Shown piece by piece: positions 1 to 8,111 of a stretch of 50,261 nt of DNA. This DNA comes from an uncultured Oscillospiraceae bacterium (GTDB taxonomy: Bacteria; Bacillota; Clostridia; Oscillospirales; Acutalibacteraceae). Below the pieces are notes generated by a model. That model did no database searches, had not been told where the DNA came from, and saw nothing but the letters and a program-made list of their open reading frames with translations. The DNA lies in NCBI GenBank assembly GCA_900548545.1, contig URKX01000013.1, forward strand, positions 1 to 50,261. The letters are read 5' to 3'. Made by a program: the position numbers and the translations under genes. Each line of letters opens with the position of its first letter. Positions within the stretch are counted from its first letter, which is position 1.

Positions 1-1126
1 GCGTGTGCTCCAGCGTCAGGCCAAAAATTACGCCGCGCGCCTTTTCATCGTTCACCGGGCAGCGCTCGCCCGCAAAATATGGAAGCACCACAAGGCCGCC
101 GCTTCCCGGCTCTGCCATGTCGGCTTCCTCATTCATGAACTGAAAGGCTGTCTTATCTGTACCTACTGCCCTGTCCACCAGGTCCTGGCAGAAATTGTCC
201 CGGAACCACTTCAGGGACAGCCCGGCCCCCTGGGTGACCCCCATCACGTGCCAGGCCCCCGGCACGGCGCAGCAGAAGGTGTGCACCCGGCCTTGGGGGT
301 CGATGGACAGCTGGTCGGTGTGGGCGAACACCACCCCCGAGGTACCGATGGTGGTGAAAGCCTTGCCGTCCCGGACCACGCCGGTGCCCACGGCTGCCGC
401 CGCATTGTCCCCAGCGCCGCCCACCACAGGGGTGCCTGCCTTCAGGCCGGTGAGGGCCGCCGCTTCCTTGGTGATCTCCCCGGTGACTTCCGGGGACTCG
501 TACACCTTCCCCAGCAGCGCCGGGTCGATCCCCAGCTTTTCCAGCACTTCCTGGCTCCACTGGCGGCGGGGCACGTCCAAAAGCTGCATCCCAGAGGCGT
601 CGGACACCTCGGTGGCAAATTCCCCGGTGAGCCTATACCGCACATAGTCCTTGGGCAGCAGGATGTGGGCGCACCGGGCGTACAGCTCCGGCTGGTTCTC
701 CAGCACCCACAAGATCTTGGAGGCGGTGAACCCTGTGAGGGCCGGGTTGGCGGTGATCTGGATCAGCCGCTCTTTGCCCACCAGCTGGGTGATCTCCTCG
801 CACTGGGCGGCGGTGCGCTGGTCGCACCAAATGATGGACCGGCGCAGCACCTTCCCCTCTTTGTCCAGCATCACCAGGCCGTGCATCTGCCCGGAAATGC
901 CCACGCCTTTGATGTCTTCCGGTGCCACACCGCTTTCCGCTGTCACTTGCCGCAGGGTCTGGCAGGCGGCGTCCCACCAGTCCTGGGGGTCCTGCTCCGC
1001 CCAGCCGTTGCGCTCTTGATACAGGGGGTATTCCACCAGGGCGCTGGCGATCACCCTGCCTTCCCGGTCGAACAGCACGGTTTTGGTGCCGCTGGTGCCC
1101 AGGTCAATGCCGATTACATATTCCAT
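1..1126 (-). CDS. xylB: Xylulokinase, FGGY family (3' end cut by window edge)
   Basis: Phosphorylates D-xylulose to xylulose 5-phosphate, feeding the pentose phosphate pathway in the cytosol. Reading the minus strand from the ATG at 1126 gives 375 codons with no stop before the edge, so about a quarter of a typical ~500-residue protein is missing. The N-terminus has the ATP-binding IGIDLGTSGTKT motif, then the xylulokinase-type GWAEQDPQDWW, the substrate-site ISGQMHG and IIWCDQRT motifs, and later GGAGDNAAAAVG. Those motifs favour xylulokinase over glycerol kinase. A GGAAAGGA ribosome site precedes the start. It is divergent from the glpA-like operon. Family assignment is firm; substrate is by homology. 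Confidence 0.92.
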   Translation of the reverse strand, partial: MEYVIGIDLGTSGTKTVLFDREGRVIASALVEYPLYQERNGWAEQDPQDWWDAACQTLRQVTAESGVAPEDIKGVGISGQMHGLVMLDKEGKVLRRSIIWCDQRTAAQCEEITQLVGKERLIQITANPALTGFTASKILWVLENQPELYARCAHILLPKDYVRYRLTGEFATEVSDASGMQLLDVPRRQWSQEVLEKLGIDPALLGKVYESPEVTGEITKEAAALTGLKAGTPVVGGAGDNAAAAVGTGVVRDGKAFTTIGTSGVVFAHTDQLSIDPQGRVHTFCCAVPGAWHVMGVTQGAGLSLKWFRDNFCQDLVDRAVGTDKTAFQFMNEEADMAEPGSGGLVVLPYFAGERCPVNDEKARGVIFGLTLEHT

Positions 1127-1144
1127 ACAACTTCCGTCCTTTCC

Positions 1145-1164
1145 CCCCTTTTTGCCAAAAGGGG
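1145..1164 (-). promoter_or_regulatory. Hairpin in the xylB 5' leader
   Basis: A perfect 8-bp inverted repeat, CCCCTTTT and AAAAGGGG around a 4-base loop, lies in the predicted xylB leader just ahead of the ribosome site. It could be an operator or an RNA hairpin affecting translation. The structure is seen; the function is a guess. Confidence 0.35.
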
Positions 1165-1188
1165 ATTGGTCTGTACATTCTTTCTTCT

Positions 1189-1217
1189 ATTTTCCCTGTT
1201 TTACAAGATCGTGTCAA
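1189..1217 (-). promoter_or_regulatory. Candidate xylB promoter
   Basis: On the minus strand a consensus -35 TTGACA (1212-1217) is followed after 17 bases by GAAAAT (1189-1194), a 4-of-6 match to the -10 box. The xylB start is about 63 bases downstream. Confidence 0.5.
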
Positions 1218-1249
1218 GGGAGGAAACACGTTTTCTCCAAGATATTTCC

Positions 1250-1278
1250 TTGCGGTGGAAGGTGGTTTGTGTTATTCT
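1250..1278 (+). promoter_or_regulatory. Candidate promoter of the glpA-like operon
   Basis: TTGCGG (1250-1255), a 17-base spacer and TATTCT (1273-1278) form a reasonable sigma-A promoter 68 bases before the GlpA-like start. It runs back to back with the xylB promoter in the same 219-base gap. Confidence 0.5.
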
Positions 1279-1345
1279 ATGTACGGATTCAAAACCTAGG
1301 GGCTTCCCGGGGGATTCCCAGAAAATAGAGGACGGTGAGTGTAAA

Positions 1346-2788
1346 ATGGAACGATACGATGGTGTGGTGATCGGCGCCGGCGTGGTGGGTTCCGGCGTGG
1401 CCAGGGGGCTCTCCCGAAGGGAGGGCAGATTCCTGGTGGTAGAGCGGGCTTTGGATGTGTGCGAGGGCACCAGCAAGGCCAATTCCGCCATCATCCATGC
1501 CGGGTTCGACGCGGAGCCCGGCACCTGGAAAGCAAAAATGAACGTGCGGGGCAACCGGATGATGGACAAGCTGGCTGAGGAGCTGGATATCCCCTTCAAG
1601 CGGGTGGGGGCCTTTGTGGTGTGCCTGTCGGAAGAGGATTTGCCCAAGCTGCGGGACCTGTATGACCGGGGCGTGAAAAACGGCGTCACGGACATGGAGC
1701 TGCTCACCGGGGACCAGGCCCGGGCCCTGGAGCCCAACCTGTCGGAGGGGGTGGCCGGCGCCCTGCTGGCAAAGACCTCCGGCATTGTATGCCCCTTTGA
1801 GCTGACTTTAGGGATGGCGGAATCCGCCGCCAAAAACGGGGTGGAGTTTTCCTTCGACACCCAGGTAACCGGCCTGGAGCGGCGTGAGGGCGTCTGGGTG
1901 GTCCACACCAGCAAAGGGGACGTGGAGGCCCGGGCGGTGGTCAACGCTGCCGGGGTGTTTGCCGACACGGTCCACAACTGGGTCTGTGAGGAGAAGCTGC
2001 ACATCACCCCCCGGCGTGGCGAGTACTGCCTGCTGGACCGCACCGCTGGGGACCACGTGTCCCACACGGTGTTCCAGCTGCCTGGGAAGTACGGCAAAGG
2101 CGTGCTGGTGAGCCCCACGGTCCACGGCAACCTGCTGTTGGGTCCCACAGCCAAGGACATTGACGGCAAAGAGGACACCGCCACCACAGCGGCGGGCCTT
2201 GCCGAAGTGCTGGAGAAATCCGCCCTGGGGGTGAAAAACATCCCCACCCGGCAGGTGATCACCTCCTTCAGCGGCCTGCGCGCCCACGAGGACGGGGACG
2301 ACTTTGTGCTGGGCGAGTCGGCGGAAGGCTTCTTTGATGCGGCGGGGATCGAGTCCCCGGGCCTGACCAGCGCCCCGGCCATTGGGGAGTACCTGGCGGG
2401 GCTGGTGGCCGGCAAGCTGGGGCTGCCGGAGCGGGGGGACTTTGACCCCATCCGCAAAGGGGTGCCCAAGTTAAAGGAGATGGAGCCCCAGCGCCGGGCG
2501 GAGATGATCCGGCAGGACCCGGATTACGGGCAGATCATCTGCCGGTGCGAAGAGGTATCCCAGGGGGAGATCCTGGACGCCATCCACGGCATTTTGGGCG
2601 CCAAGACCCTGGACGGGGTGAAGCGCCGCACCCGGGCCGGCATGGGCCGGTGCCAGGCGGGATTCTGCTCGCCCCGGGTGATGGACCTGCTGGCCCGGGA
2701 GCTGTCCATGGATTTGACCCAGGTGCGCAAAAGCGGGGCGGCGGCCCAGATCGTGCTGGAAAAGACCCGGGGGGAGGATCAACTATGA
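1346..2788 (+). CDS. glpA: GlpA-like FAD-dependent glycerol-3-phosphate dehydrogenase
   Basis: Predicted to oxidise glycerol 3-phosphate to dihydroxyacetone phosphate with FAD. The 480-residue protein begins with the dinucleotide-binding motif VVIGAGVVGSGVARGL. The C-terminal ~60 residues form a BFD-like [2Fe-2S] domain with cysteines in CRC and CQAGFC, as in anaerobic GlpA. I chose ATG 1346 because the flavin fold starts right there. The frame stays open far upstream only because it runs antisense to xylB. The stop overlaps the next start (ATGA). It heads a three-gene operon with a GlpB-like protein and a DUF1667 protein. Some relatives are annotated only as NAD(P)/FAD-dependent oxidoreductases, so the substrate is inferred. 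Confidence 0.85.
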   Translation: MERYDGVVIGAGVVGSGVARGLSRREGRFLVVERALDVCEGTSKANSAIIHAGFDAEPGTWKAKMNVRGNRMMDKLAEELDIPFKRVGAFVVCLSEEDLPKLRDLYDRGVKNGVTDMELLTGDQARALEPNLSEGVAGALLAKTSGIVCPFELTLGMAESAAKNGVEFSFDTQVTGLERREGVWVVHTSKGDVEARAVVNAAGVFADTVHNWVCEEKLHITPRRGEYCLLDRTAGDHVSHTVFQLPGKYGKGVLVSPTVHGNLLLGPTAKDIDGKEDTATTAAGLAEVLEKSALGVKNIPTRQVITSFSGLRAHEDGDDFVLGESAEGFFDAAGIESPGLTSAPAIGEYLAGLVAGKLGLPERGDFDPIRKGVPKLKEMEPQRRAEMIRQDPDYGQIICRCEEVSQGEILDAIHGILGAKTLDGVKRRTRAGMGRCQAGFCSPRVMDLLARELSMDLTQVRKSGAAAQIVLEKTRGEDQL

Positions 2789-4056
2789 AACATGACATTG
2801 TGATTATCGGCGGGGGCCCGGCAGGCTTGGCCGCGGCCATTTCCGCCTGGGAGAGCGGCGCCCGGGACGTGCTGATCCTGGAGCGGGAGCCGGAGCTGGG
2901 CGGGATTCTCAACCAGTGCATCCACAGTGGGTTCGGGCTGCACACCTTTCAGGAAGAGCTCACCGGGCCGGAGTACGCCGCCCGGTTCATTGAGAAAGCC
3001 GTCCAGCTGGGGATCCCCCATTGGCTTTCCACCACCGTGGTGGATTTGCAGCGCCAGGGGGACAGCCTGTTTGTCACCTGCGTCAGCCGGGAGCGGGGCC
3101 TCCAGGTGGTGGAAGCGGCGGCCGTGGTGCTGGCCATGGGCTGCCGGGAGCGTCCCCGCGGGGCGCTGAACATCCCCGGCACCCGGCCCGCGGGGATCTT
3201 CTCCGCAGGCACTGCGCAGCGCCTGGTGAACCTGGAGGGCTACCTCCCCGGCCGGGAAGTGGTCATCCTGGGCAGCGGCGACATCGGCCTGATCATGGCC
3301 CGCCGCATGACCCTGGAAGGGGCCAAGGTCAAGTGCGTGGCGGAGCTGATGCCCTATTCCGGTGGCCTGAAGCGGAACATCGTCCAGTGCTTGGACGACT
3401 TTGGCATCCCCCTGAAGCTGAGCCACACGGTGGTGGACATCCAGGGCAAGGAGCGGGTCACCGGGGTGACCATCGCCCAGGTGGACGGGCAAAATAAGCC
3501 CATCCCCGGCACCGAGGAGCACATCCCCTGCGACACGCTGCTGCTCTCCGTGGGCCTGCTCCCGGAAAACGAGCTGTCCAAAGCCGTGGGAGTGGAGCTG
3601 TCCGCCGTGACAGGCGGCCCCACGGTCAACGAGAGCCTGGAAACCAACATCCCCGGGGTGTTTGCCTGCGGCAACGTGCTCCACGTCCACGACCTGGTGG
3701 ACTATGTGTCGGAAGAGGCACAGCAGGCCGGCCGCCACGCCGCGGCCTTTGTGGCTGCCGGCGGGAAGGCCCAGCAGGAGCGGGAGATCCCCTTAAAGCC
3801 CCAGGGTGCCGCCCGGTACACCGTGCCCGTGGCCATCAGCCCGGAGCGCATGGAGGAAAAATTGATGGTGCGGTTCCGGGTGAGCCGGAATATCCGCAAG
3901 GGCGTGGTAAAGGTGTACGCGGACGACAAGCTCCTGTACCAGCGGAAGCGGCCTGTGATGGCCCCCGGCGAGATGGAGCAGGTGGTCTTTGAGAAACAGT
4001 GGTTCACCGGCGGGGAACAGGAGATCCGCGTGGTGGCGGAAGAGGAGGCGCAGTGA
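2785..4056 (+). CDS. GlpB-like FAD/NAD(P)-dependent oxidoreductase
   Basis: A 423-residue flavoprotein that probably takes electrons from the GlpA-like partner and passes them on. It has an N-terminal FAD-binding IIGGGPAGLAAA motif, a second nucleotide-binding VVILGSGDIGLIMARR motif near residue 155, and the late FAD motif TNIPGVFACGNV. This is the pyridine nucleotide-disulphide reductase fold, without an obvious redox CxxC pair. It overlaps glpA by 4 bases and is 1 base from the DUF1667 gene, implying translational coupling. Family databases often label it an FAD-dependent oxidoreductase related to sarcosine oxidase alpha. The role in G3P oxidation comes from the neighbours. Confidence 0.8.
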   Translation: MKHDIVIIGGGPAGLAAAISAWESGARDVLILEREPELGGILNQCIHSGFGLHTFQEELTGPEYAARFIEKAVQLGIPHWLSTTVVDLQRQGDSLFVTCVSRERGLQVVEAAAVVLAMGCRERPRGALNIPGTRPAGIFSAGTAQRLVNLEGYLPGREVVILGSGDIGLIMARRMTLEGAKVKCVAELMPYSGGLKRNIVQCLDDFGIPLKLSHTVVDIQGKERVTGVTIAQVDGQNKPIPGTEEHIPCDTLLLSVGLLPENELSKAVGVELSAVTGGPTVNESLETNIPGVFACGNVLHVHDLVDYVSEEAQQAGRHAAAFVAAGGKAQQEREIPLKPQGAARYTVPVAISPERMEEKLMVRFRVSRNIRKGVVKVYADDKLLYQRKRPVMAPGEMEQVVFEKQWFTGGEQEIRVVAEEEAQ

Positions 4057-4057
4057 T

Positions 4058-4420
4058 ATGGCAGTGATGGAGTTTCCCTGCATCAGCTGTCCCCTGGGGT
4101 GCCCGCTGAAGGTGGAAACCGATGAGGCAGGCAACGTGATCCGGGTGACGGGCAACACCTGCAAGCGGGGGGAGGTTTACGGCAAAAAGGAAGTCACCGC
4201 CCCGGAGCGCATGGTGGCCTCTACCGTGAAAGTGGAGGGCGGCAGCGCCCCCTTGGTGAGCGTACGCACCCAGAACCCCATCCCCAAGGGGAAGATCTGG
4301 GACTGTATGGCGGCCATCCGGAAGGCGAAGGTCCAGGCGCCGGTGCAGATCGGTGACGTGGTAATTGAAAACGTGTGCGGCACCGGTGTAAACGTGGTGG
4401 CCACCAAAAATGTGAAGTAA
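4058..4420 (+). CDS. DUF1667 protein, probable Fe-S electron carrier
   Basis: A 120-residue soluble protein. The N-terminus has Cys8, Cys11 and Cys15 (CISCPLGC) and Cys35 (TCKRG). This C-x2-C-x3-C-xn-C layout resembles the 4Fe-4S site of molybdopterin oxidoreductases and suggests a bound cluster. DUF1667 proteins are known to follow GlpA-like and FAD-oxidoreductase genes in Clostridia and spirochaetes. Here it sits where GlpC would in E. coli. The start is one base after the upstream stop. Family assignment is good; the electron-transfer role is inferred from cysteines and context. Confidence 0.8.
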   Translation: MAVMEFPCISCPLGCPLKVETDEAGNVIRVTGNTCKRGEVYGKKEVTAPERMVASTVKVEGGSAPLVSVRTQNPIPKGKIWDCMAAIRKAKVQAPVQIGDVVIENVCGTGVNVVATKNVK

Positions 4421-4524
4421 AAACGAAAGAACGGCCAAGGGGCGGCCTTGCTTTGGCGCAGCCAAAACGAAACCGGGAAACACCGCCGTGGCCCACGTGC
4501 GGTACCGTTCCCGGCCGGCACAAA

Positions 4525-4538
4525 GGCGCCAACCCCAG
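4525..4538 (+). repeat. Short motif shared with the mosaic repeat at 22.4 kb
   Basis: GGCGCCAACCCCAG occurs here and again at 22427-22440 inside mosaic repeat island 1. The surrounding 141-base gap is GC-rich and holds no gene. It may be the remnant of a repeat island, but 14 bases is thin evidence. Confidence 0.3.
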
Positions 4539-4561
4539 AGCGCGGGAAAAAGGAGGAACCC

Positions 4562-5278
4562 ATGCTAGACCCACAGATTACCACGGTGCTGTTCGACCTG
4601 GACGGCACCTTGCTCCCCATGGAGGTGGAGCATTTTACCAAGACATACTTTGGCCTGCTGGCCCAGAAAGCGGCGCCTTACGGGTTTGCGCCGGAGCCTC
4701 TGGTGGCGGCGGTGTGGAAGGGCACCAAGGCCATGGTGAAAAACGATGGCGCCATGACCAATGACCGCCGGTTCTGGGAGGTGTTCTGCCAGGCTACCGG
4801 CGGGGAGGAATCCCTGCTGCGGCCGGTGTTTGACGGCTTTTATCAACAGGAATTCCACGGGGCCAAGGCTGCCTGCGGGGAGAACCCCCTGGCCAAACAG
4901 GCGGTGGAGGGCCTCAAGGCCAAGGGGTACGACGTGGTCTTGGCCACCAACCCCATTTTCCCCCGGGTGGGGGTGGAAACCCGGCTGTCCTGGGTGGGGC
5001 TTACCCTGGAGGACTTTTCCCTGGTGACCTCCTATGAGAATTCCACCACCTGCAAGCCCAACCCGGCCTATTACGCCGAGATCCTGCGCAACACCGGGAA
5101 ACAGCCCCAGGAGTGCCTGATGGTGGGCAACGACGCGGTGGAGGACACCGCCGCCCTGGAGCAGGGCATCCCGGTGTACCTCATCACCGATTGCCTTCTC
5201 AATCCCCAGGGCCGGGACCTGTCGGGCCTGCCCCACGGCAGCTTCCGGGAATTTCTCGCATTCGCGGGGTTGGACTGA
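4562..5278 (+). CDS. HAD-superfamily hydrolase
   Basis: A 238-residue cytosolic phosphatase-type protein. HAD motif I is FDLDGT (nucleophile Asp12, acid/base Asp14), motif II is LATNP, the motif III lysine is in CKPNP, and motif IV is GNDAVEDTA. An alpha-helical cap lies between motifs I and II. The substrate cannot be read from the sequence. The start at 4562 follows an AAGGAGG site 7 bases upstream. It is a single gene between the glp set and trxA. Confidence 0.85.
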   Translation: MLDPQITTVLFDLDGTLLPMEVEHFTKTYFGLLAQKAAPYGFAPEPLVAAVWKGTKAMVKNDGAMTNDRRFWEVFCQATGGEESLLRPVFDGFYQQEFHGAKAACGENPLAKQAVEGLKAKGYDVVLATNPIFPRVGVETRLSWVGLTLEDFSLVTSYENSTTCKPNPAYYAEILRNTGKQPQECLMVGNDAVEDTAALEQGIPVYLITDCLLNPQGRDLSGLPHGSFREFLAFAGLD

Positions 5279-5397
5279 AAAAGTTTGAAAATTTTTTCAA
5301 AGTGTGGCATTTGCAACAGCGCAAACCGCCTTTCTGGGGTATCATAATGGCACAAGGTCGTTAATACCCTAGTTAAAAAGCGAAAGGATTGAGGTTT

Positions 5398-5709
5398 ATG
5401 GCAGTTCTTACCATTACAGCAGATAATTTTCAGCAGGAAGTTTTGAATTCTGACATCCCCGTGTTGGTGGATTTCTGGGCCAGCTGGTGCGGCCCCTGCA
5501 AAATGTTCTCCCCCATCGTGGACGAGTTCGCCCAGGAGAACGTGGGCAAGGTGAAAGTGGGCAAGATCAACATTGACGAGCAGCCCGACCTGGCCGCCCA
5601 GTTCCGGGTGATGAGCATCCCCACTGCCATGCTGTTTGTCAACGGCCAGCCCACCCAGACCCTGGTGGGCGTGCAGCCCAAGGCACGGCTGGAGGCCATG
5701 GTGAAGTAA
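5398..5709 (+). CDS. trxA: Thioredoxin
   Basis: A 103-residue thioredoxin that reduces protein disulphides in the cytosol. The active site is WCGPC (in WASWCGPCKMFSP), followed by the conserved cis-proline region SIPTAMLF. Length is typical. I prefer ATG 5398 to an in-frame TTG three codons earlier because AAAGGA lies 9 bases upstream of the ATG. The gene for its reductase, trxB, follows after 13 bases, so the two form an operon. Confidence 0.95.
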   Translation: MAVLTITADNFQQEVLNSDIPVLVDFWASWCGPCKMFSPIVDEFAQENVGKVKVGKINIDEQPDLAAQFRVMSIPTAMLFVNGQPTQTLVGVQPKARLEAMVK

Positions 5710-5722
5710 GGGAAGCGAGAGG

Positions 5723-6661
5723 ATGGATATGGCGGAAAAACTCTATGATGTGGTGGTTATCGGCGGCGGGCCGGGCGGGTACACCGCGGCGCTGTACGCG
5801 GCCCGGGCCAATCTGAGCGTGGTGGTGCTGGAAAAGCTCACCCCCGGGGGCCAAATGGGCACCACTGATGTGATCGACAACTACCCGGGCTTCCCCGAAG
5901 GGGTGAACGGCTTTGAGCTGGCCATGCAGATGAAGCAGGGCGCCGAGCGGTTTGGGGCCGAAACCCAGCTGGCGGAAGTCACTCAGGTGGAGCTTTCCGG
6001 GGAGCCCAAGGTCATCCACACCACCGATGGGGTGGTGCAAGCCTACACCGTGGTGCTGGCCAGCGGGGCCTATCCTCGGGAGCTGGGCCTGCCGGGGGAA
6101 CAGGAGCTGCGGGGCCGGGGCGTGTCCTACTGCGCCACCTGCGACGGGATGTTCTACCGGGGCAAGACCGTGGCCGTGGTGGGCGGCGGGAACACCGCCG
6201 TGTCCGATGTGCTGTACCTCTCCCGGATGTGCCAGAAAGTGTACTTGATCCACCGCCGGGATGAGTTGCGGGCCTCCAAGGTGTACCTGGACCCCCTGCA
6301 AAAGGCGGGGAACGTGGAGTTCGTGTGGGACAGCGAGGTGAAACAGCTGCTCCACGGGGACACAGTCACCGGGGTGCGGGTGCACAACAAGAAGACTGGC
6401 CAGGACCGGGAGATCCCCTGCGACGGCCTGTTCGTGGCGGTGGGCTATATCCCCAACAGCCAGCTGTACCAGGGCCAGGTGGACCTGGACGAGGCTGGGT
6501 ATGTGCTGGCCGGGGAAACCACCAAGACCAACCTCCCCGGGGTGTTCGCCGTGGGGGACCTGCGGAAAAAGCCCCTGCGCCAGGTGGTCACCGCCGCCTC
6601 CGATGGGGCCGTGGCAGCCCACTTTATCGAGGAGTATTTCTCCACCACCCTGAAAGGCTGA
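5723..6661 (+). CDS. trxB: Thioredoxin reductase
   Basis: An NADPH- and FAD-dependent enzyme that reduces thioredoxin. The FAD motif is IGGGPGGYTAALYAARA, the redox centre is CATC (in YCATCDGMF), the NADPH motif is VVGGGNTAVSDVLYLS, and the C-terminal FAD motif is GVFAVGDL. Length (312 residues) is normal. ATG 5729, two codons in, is an equally good start because AGAGG is better spaced from it. It follows trxA directly and ends before a strong terminator. Confidence 0.95.
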   Translation: MDMAEKLYDVVVIGGGPGGYTAALYAARANLSVVVLEKLTPGGQMGTTDVIDNYPGFPEGVNGFELAMQMKQGAERFGAETQLAEVTQVELSGEPKVIHTTDGVVQAYTVVLASGAYPRELGLPGEQELRGRGVSYCATCDGMFYRGKTVAVVGGGNTAVSDVLYLSRMCQKVYLIHRRDELRASKVYLDPLQKAGNVEFVWDSEVKQLLHGDTVTGVRVHNKKTGQDREIPCDGLFVAVGYIPNSQLYQGQVDLDEAGYVLAGETTKTNLPGVFAVGDLRKKPLRQVVTAASDGAVAAHFIEEYFSTTLKG

Positions 6662-6682
6662 AGGGAACAAGAAACCGAGAGG

Positions 6683-6722
6683 AAAAACGGCTCTGGAAGC
6701 TTCCGCTTCCAGAGCCGTTTTT
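6683..6722 (+). terminator. Terminator after trxAB, probably bidirectional
   Basis: ACGGCTCTGGAAGC pairs with its exact complement across a TTCC loop, with a T-run to the right and an A-run to the left. It ends trxAB and can also stop transcription coming leftward from the membrane-protein gene. Confidence 0.92.
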
Positions 6723-6773
6723 CCTCATCCGTCAGCATCCGTGTGCCGGCTTGGTTGGCCGCGCTTGGTGTTT

Positions 6774-7460
6774 TCAAAACAGGTATCTCCCCACAAATAA
6801 ATAATATCCTGTGTCAATCATGAGGGCTAGCGCTAGACAGACTAAAATGCTATAAAATAGGCGCGTAAAGATCTTTAACTTTGGGTTTCTTATTTTTTCG
6901 AGAAATCGTGTCAATTGATTAACAAGGTTTAATTTATGAGCAATGTAGACAGTTATAGCCATAAATTGACTGACTGCAAACCAAATAGATACTAAGACCG
7001 TTGCAATTACGGCATTGCCAGATTCGCCCCCCATAAGGATGACAGCATAAAAAGTTGGGTCAGTAAAAGAGGAAATAGCGAATACAAAGCCCGTGAAGAT
7101 ATATTTCAAATTACTCTCACGAAGGATGTCATTTTTTTGGTCCTTTGTTTTTTCTGTTTTTTTGAACACCCTCTTGAATACCCAGGTTAAAATAAAGATG
7201 GAAATAGAGAATTCAAGAACTGCCCAAACAGGGCTATTATCGCCGGGCATAATTCTCTCTAAAACCCCTGCTGCCGTTACGCCCAAAAAAGTTGCAAGCC
7301 CAACCCCGGCGAAAATACTAGATCCGGCAAAAGAAAGAAAAAACAAAGTGATCTTAGAATTTTTTTCCTTCCGTAGGCTCATAGATAACAGGTAAACGGC
7401 TGTAATAGGGTCAATTCCAAGGACGCCTAGCCCAACGGTATTCAATAGTTTGTGCAGCAT
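6774..7460 (-). CDS. Six-helix membrane protein next to a MarR regulator
   Basis: A 228-residue integral membrane protein with about six hydrophobic segments (near residues 5-27, 37-66, 75-95, 118-142, 149-175 and 200-222). The motif GVLGIDPITAVYLL in the first helix, a proline in the fourth (SFTDPTFYAV) and the six-helix layout resemble LysE/GAP-type small exporters, but I do not recognise the family with certainty. AAGGGG precedes the ATG. It starts 11 bases after the MarR gene and is probably co-transcribed with it. Base composition is clearly more AT-rich than the flanks, which suggests horizontal transfer. An effluxed compound is plausible but not shown. Confidence 0.75.
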   Translation of the reverse strand: MLHKLLNTVGLGVLGIDPITAVYLLSMSLRKEKNSKITLFFLSFAGSSIFAGVGLATFLGVTAAGVLERIMPGDNSPVWAVLEFSISIFILTWVFKRVFKKTEKTKDQKNDILRESNLKYIFTGFVFAISSFTDPTFYAVILMGGESGNAVIATVLVSIWFAVSQFMAITVYIAHKLNLVNQLTRFLEKIRNPKLKIFTRLFYSILVCLALALMIDTGYYLFVGRYLF

Positions 7461-7471
7461 TGTTTACCCCT

Positions 7472-7909
7472 TTATATCCTTTCTACCTTTTTGCGGAAAG
7501 AATCTAAATACTTTCCAAGTAAACGCAGAATTTCGCGCTGCTCTTCGTTTGTCATCTCTTCAAAGACTTCGTTCTCAGCCTGCTCAATAGGCAAGATTTT
7601 TTCATCTACAAGGGATTTTCCCTGAGAGGTTAAATAAAGCTTTATTTCCCGCCCTTTTCCAGGTTGGAATTCAACCATCCCCTCTTGACGTAATTTCTTT
7701 ACTGACGAATTTACCGTTTGCTTATTCAAGAGCGTATATTTGTAGATTTCTGTCTGTGTGCAGCCGTTCCCTAATACAAGAATACTTTGCAAAATTGCGT
7801 AAGCGCTATCCGAAAGCCCTTGCCTCATAGCGATTTCATGGTAAAATTCAAAAATTGAATTGCTTAGACGGTCAAATTCCTGTAAAACCGGGTGTTTTTT
7901 AAATGGCAT
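7472..7909 (-). CDS. MarR-family transcriptional regulator
   Basis: A 145-residue winged-helix regulator. The recognition region reads CTQTEIYKYTLLNKQTVNSSVKKL and is followed by a wing (FQPGKGREIKLYLT), which is the MarR pattern. I moved the start from an upstream in-frame ATG to 7909 because AAAGGAGG sits 7 bases before it. The gene lies behind a promoter holding two palindromic sites, so it very likely represses itself and the membrane protein downstream. Codon use is AT-rich, unlike the surrounding chromosome. Confidence 0.88.
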   Translation of the reverse strand: MPFKKHPVLQEFDRLSNSIFEFYHEIAMRQGLSDSAYAILQSILVLGNGCTQTEIYKYTLLNKQTVNSSVKKLRQEGMVEFQPGKGREIKLYLTSQGKSLVDEKILPIEQAENEVFEEMTNEEQREILRLLGKYLDSFRKKVERI

Positions 7910-7923
7910 TGGGCTCCTCCTTT

Positions 7924-7974
7924 GTAAGTATGAAATCATATTTATATTTTAGTATGATTTCATACTTACGTCAA
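7924..7974 (-). promoter_or_regulatory. marR promoter with paired operators
   Basis: On the minus strand, TTGACG (7969-7974), 17 bases and TAAAAT (7946-7951) form the promoter. Two 12-bp palindromes of type TATGA-NN-TCATA lie at 7953-7964, within the -35/-10 spacer, and at 7929-7940, over the likely transcription start. Their centres are 24 bp apart. They are parts of a 17-bp perfect inverted repeat (7924-7940 and 7953-7969). Confidence 0.85.
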
Positions 7975-8111
7975 GAGGGACATTGAAAAAGTTACAGCAC
8001 GCATTTTGCAAATGGGTGGATGGCCGGAGGAAAAGAAAAATGCTCCCTTGCCGGCATATTTCCCTTGGGGAGCGGCATACCTATGGGACAGACCAGAAGG
8101 GAGGGACCTCC

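Noticed and set aside
5..1345. 447-codon upstream extension of the GlpA-like reading frame
   Set aside because: It is antisense to xylB, whose minus-strand frame carries clear FGGY motifs. The GlpA FAD-binding motif begins right at ATG 1346.
5311..5345. trxA promoter TTGCAA ... TATCAT
   Set aside because: The spacer is 23 bases, outside the normal range, so I did not annotate it.
7983..8111. N-terminal extension of the CwlJ-like gene
   Set aside because: No ribosome site at 7983, no family similarity, and a strong site precedes GTG 8112.
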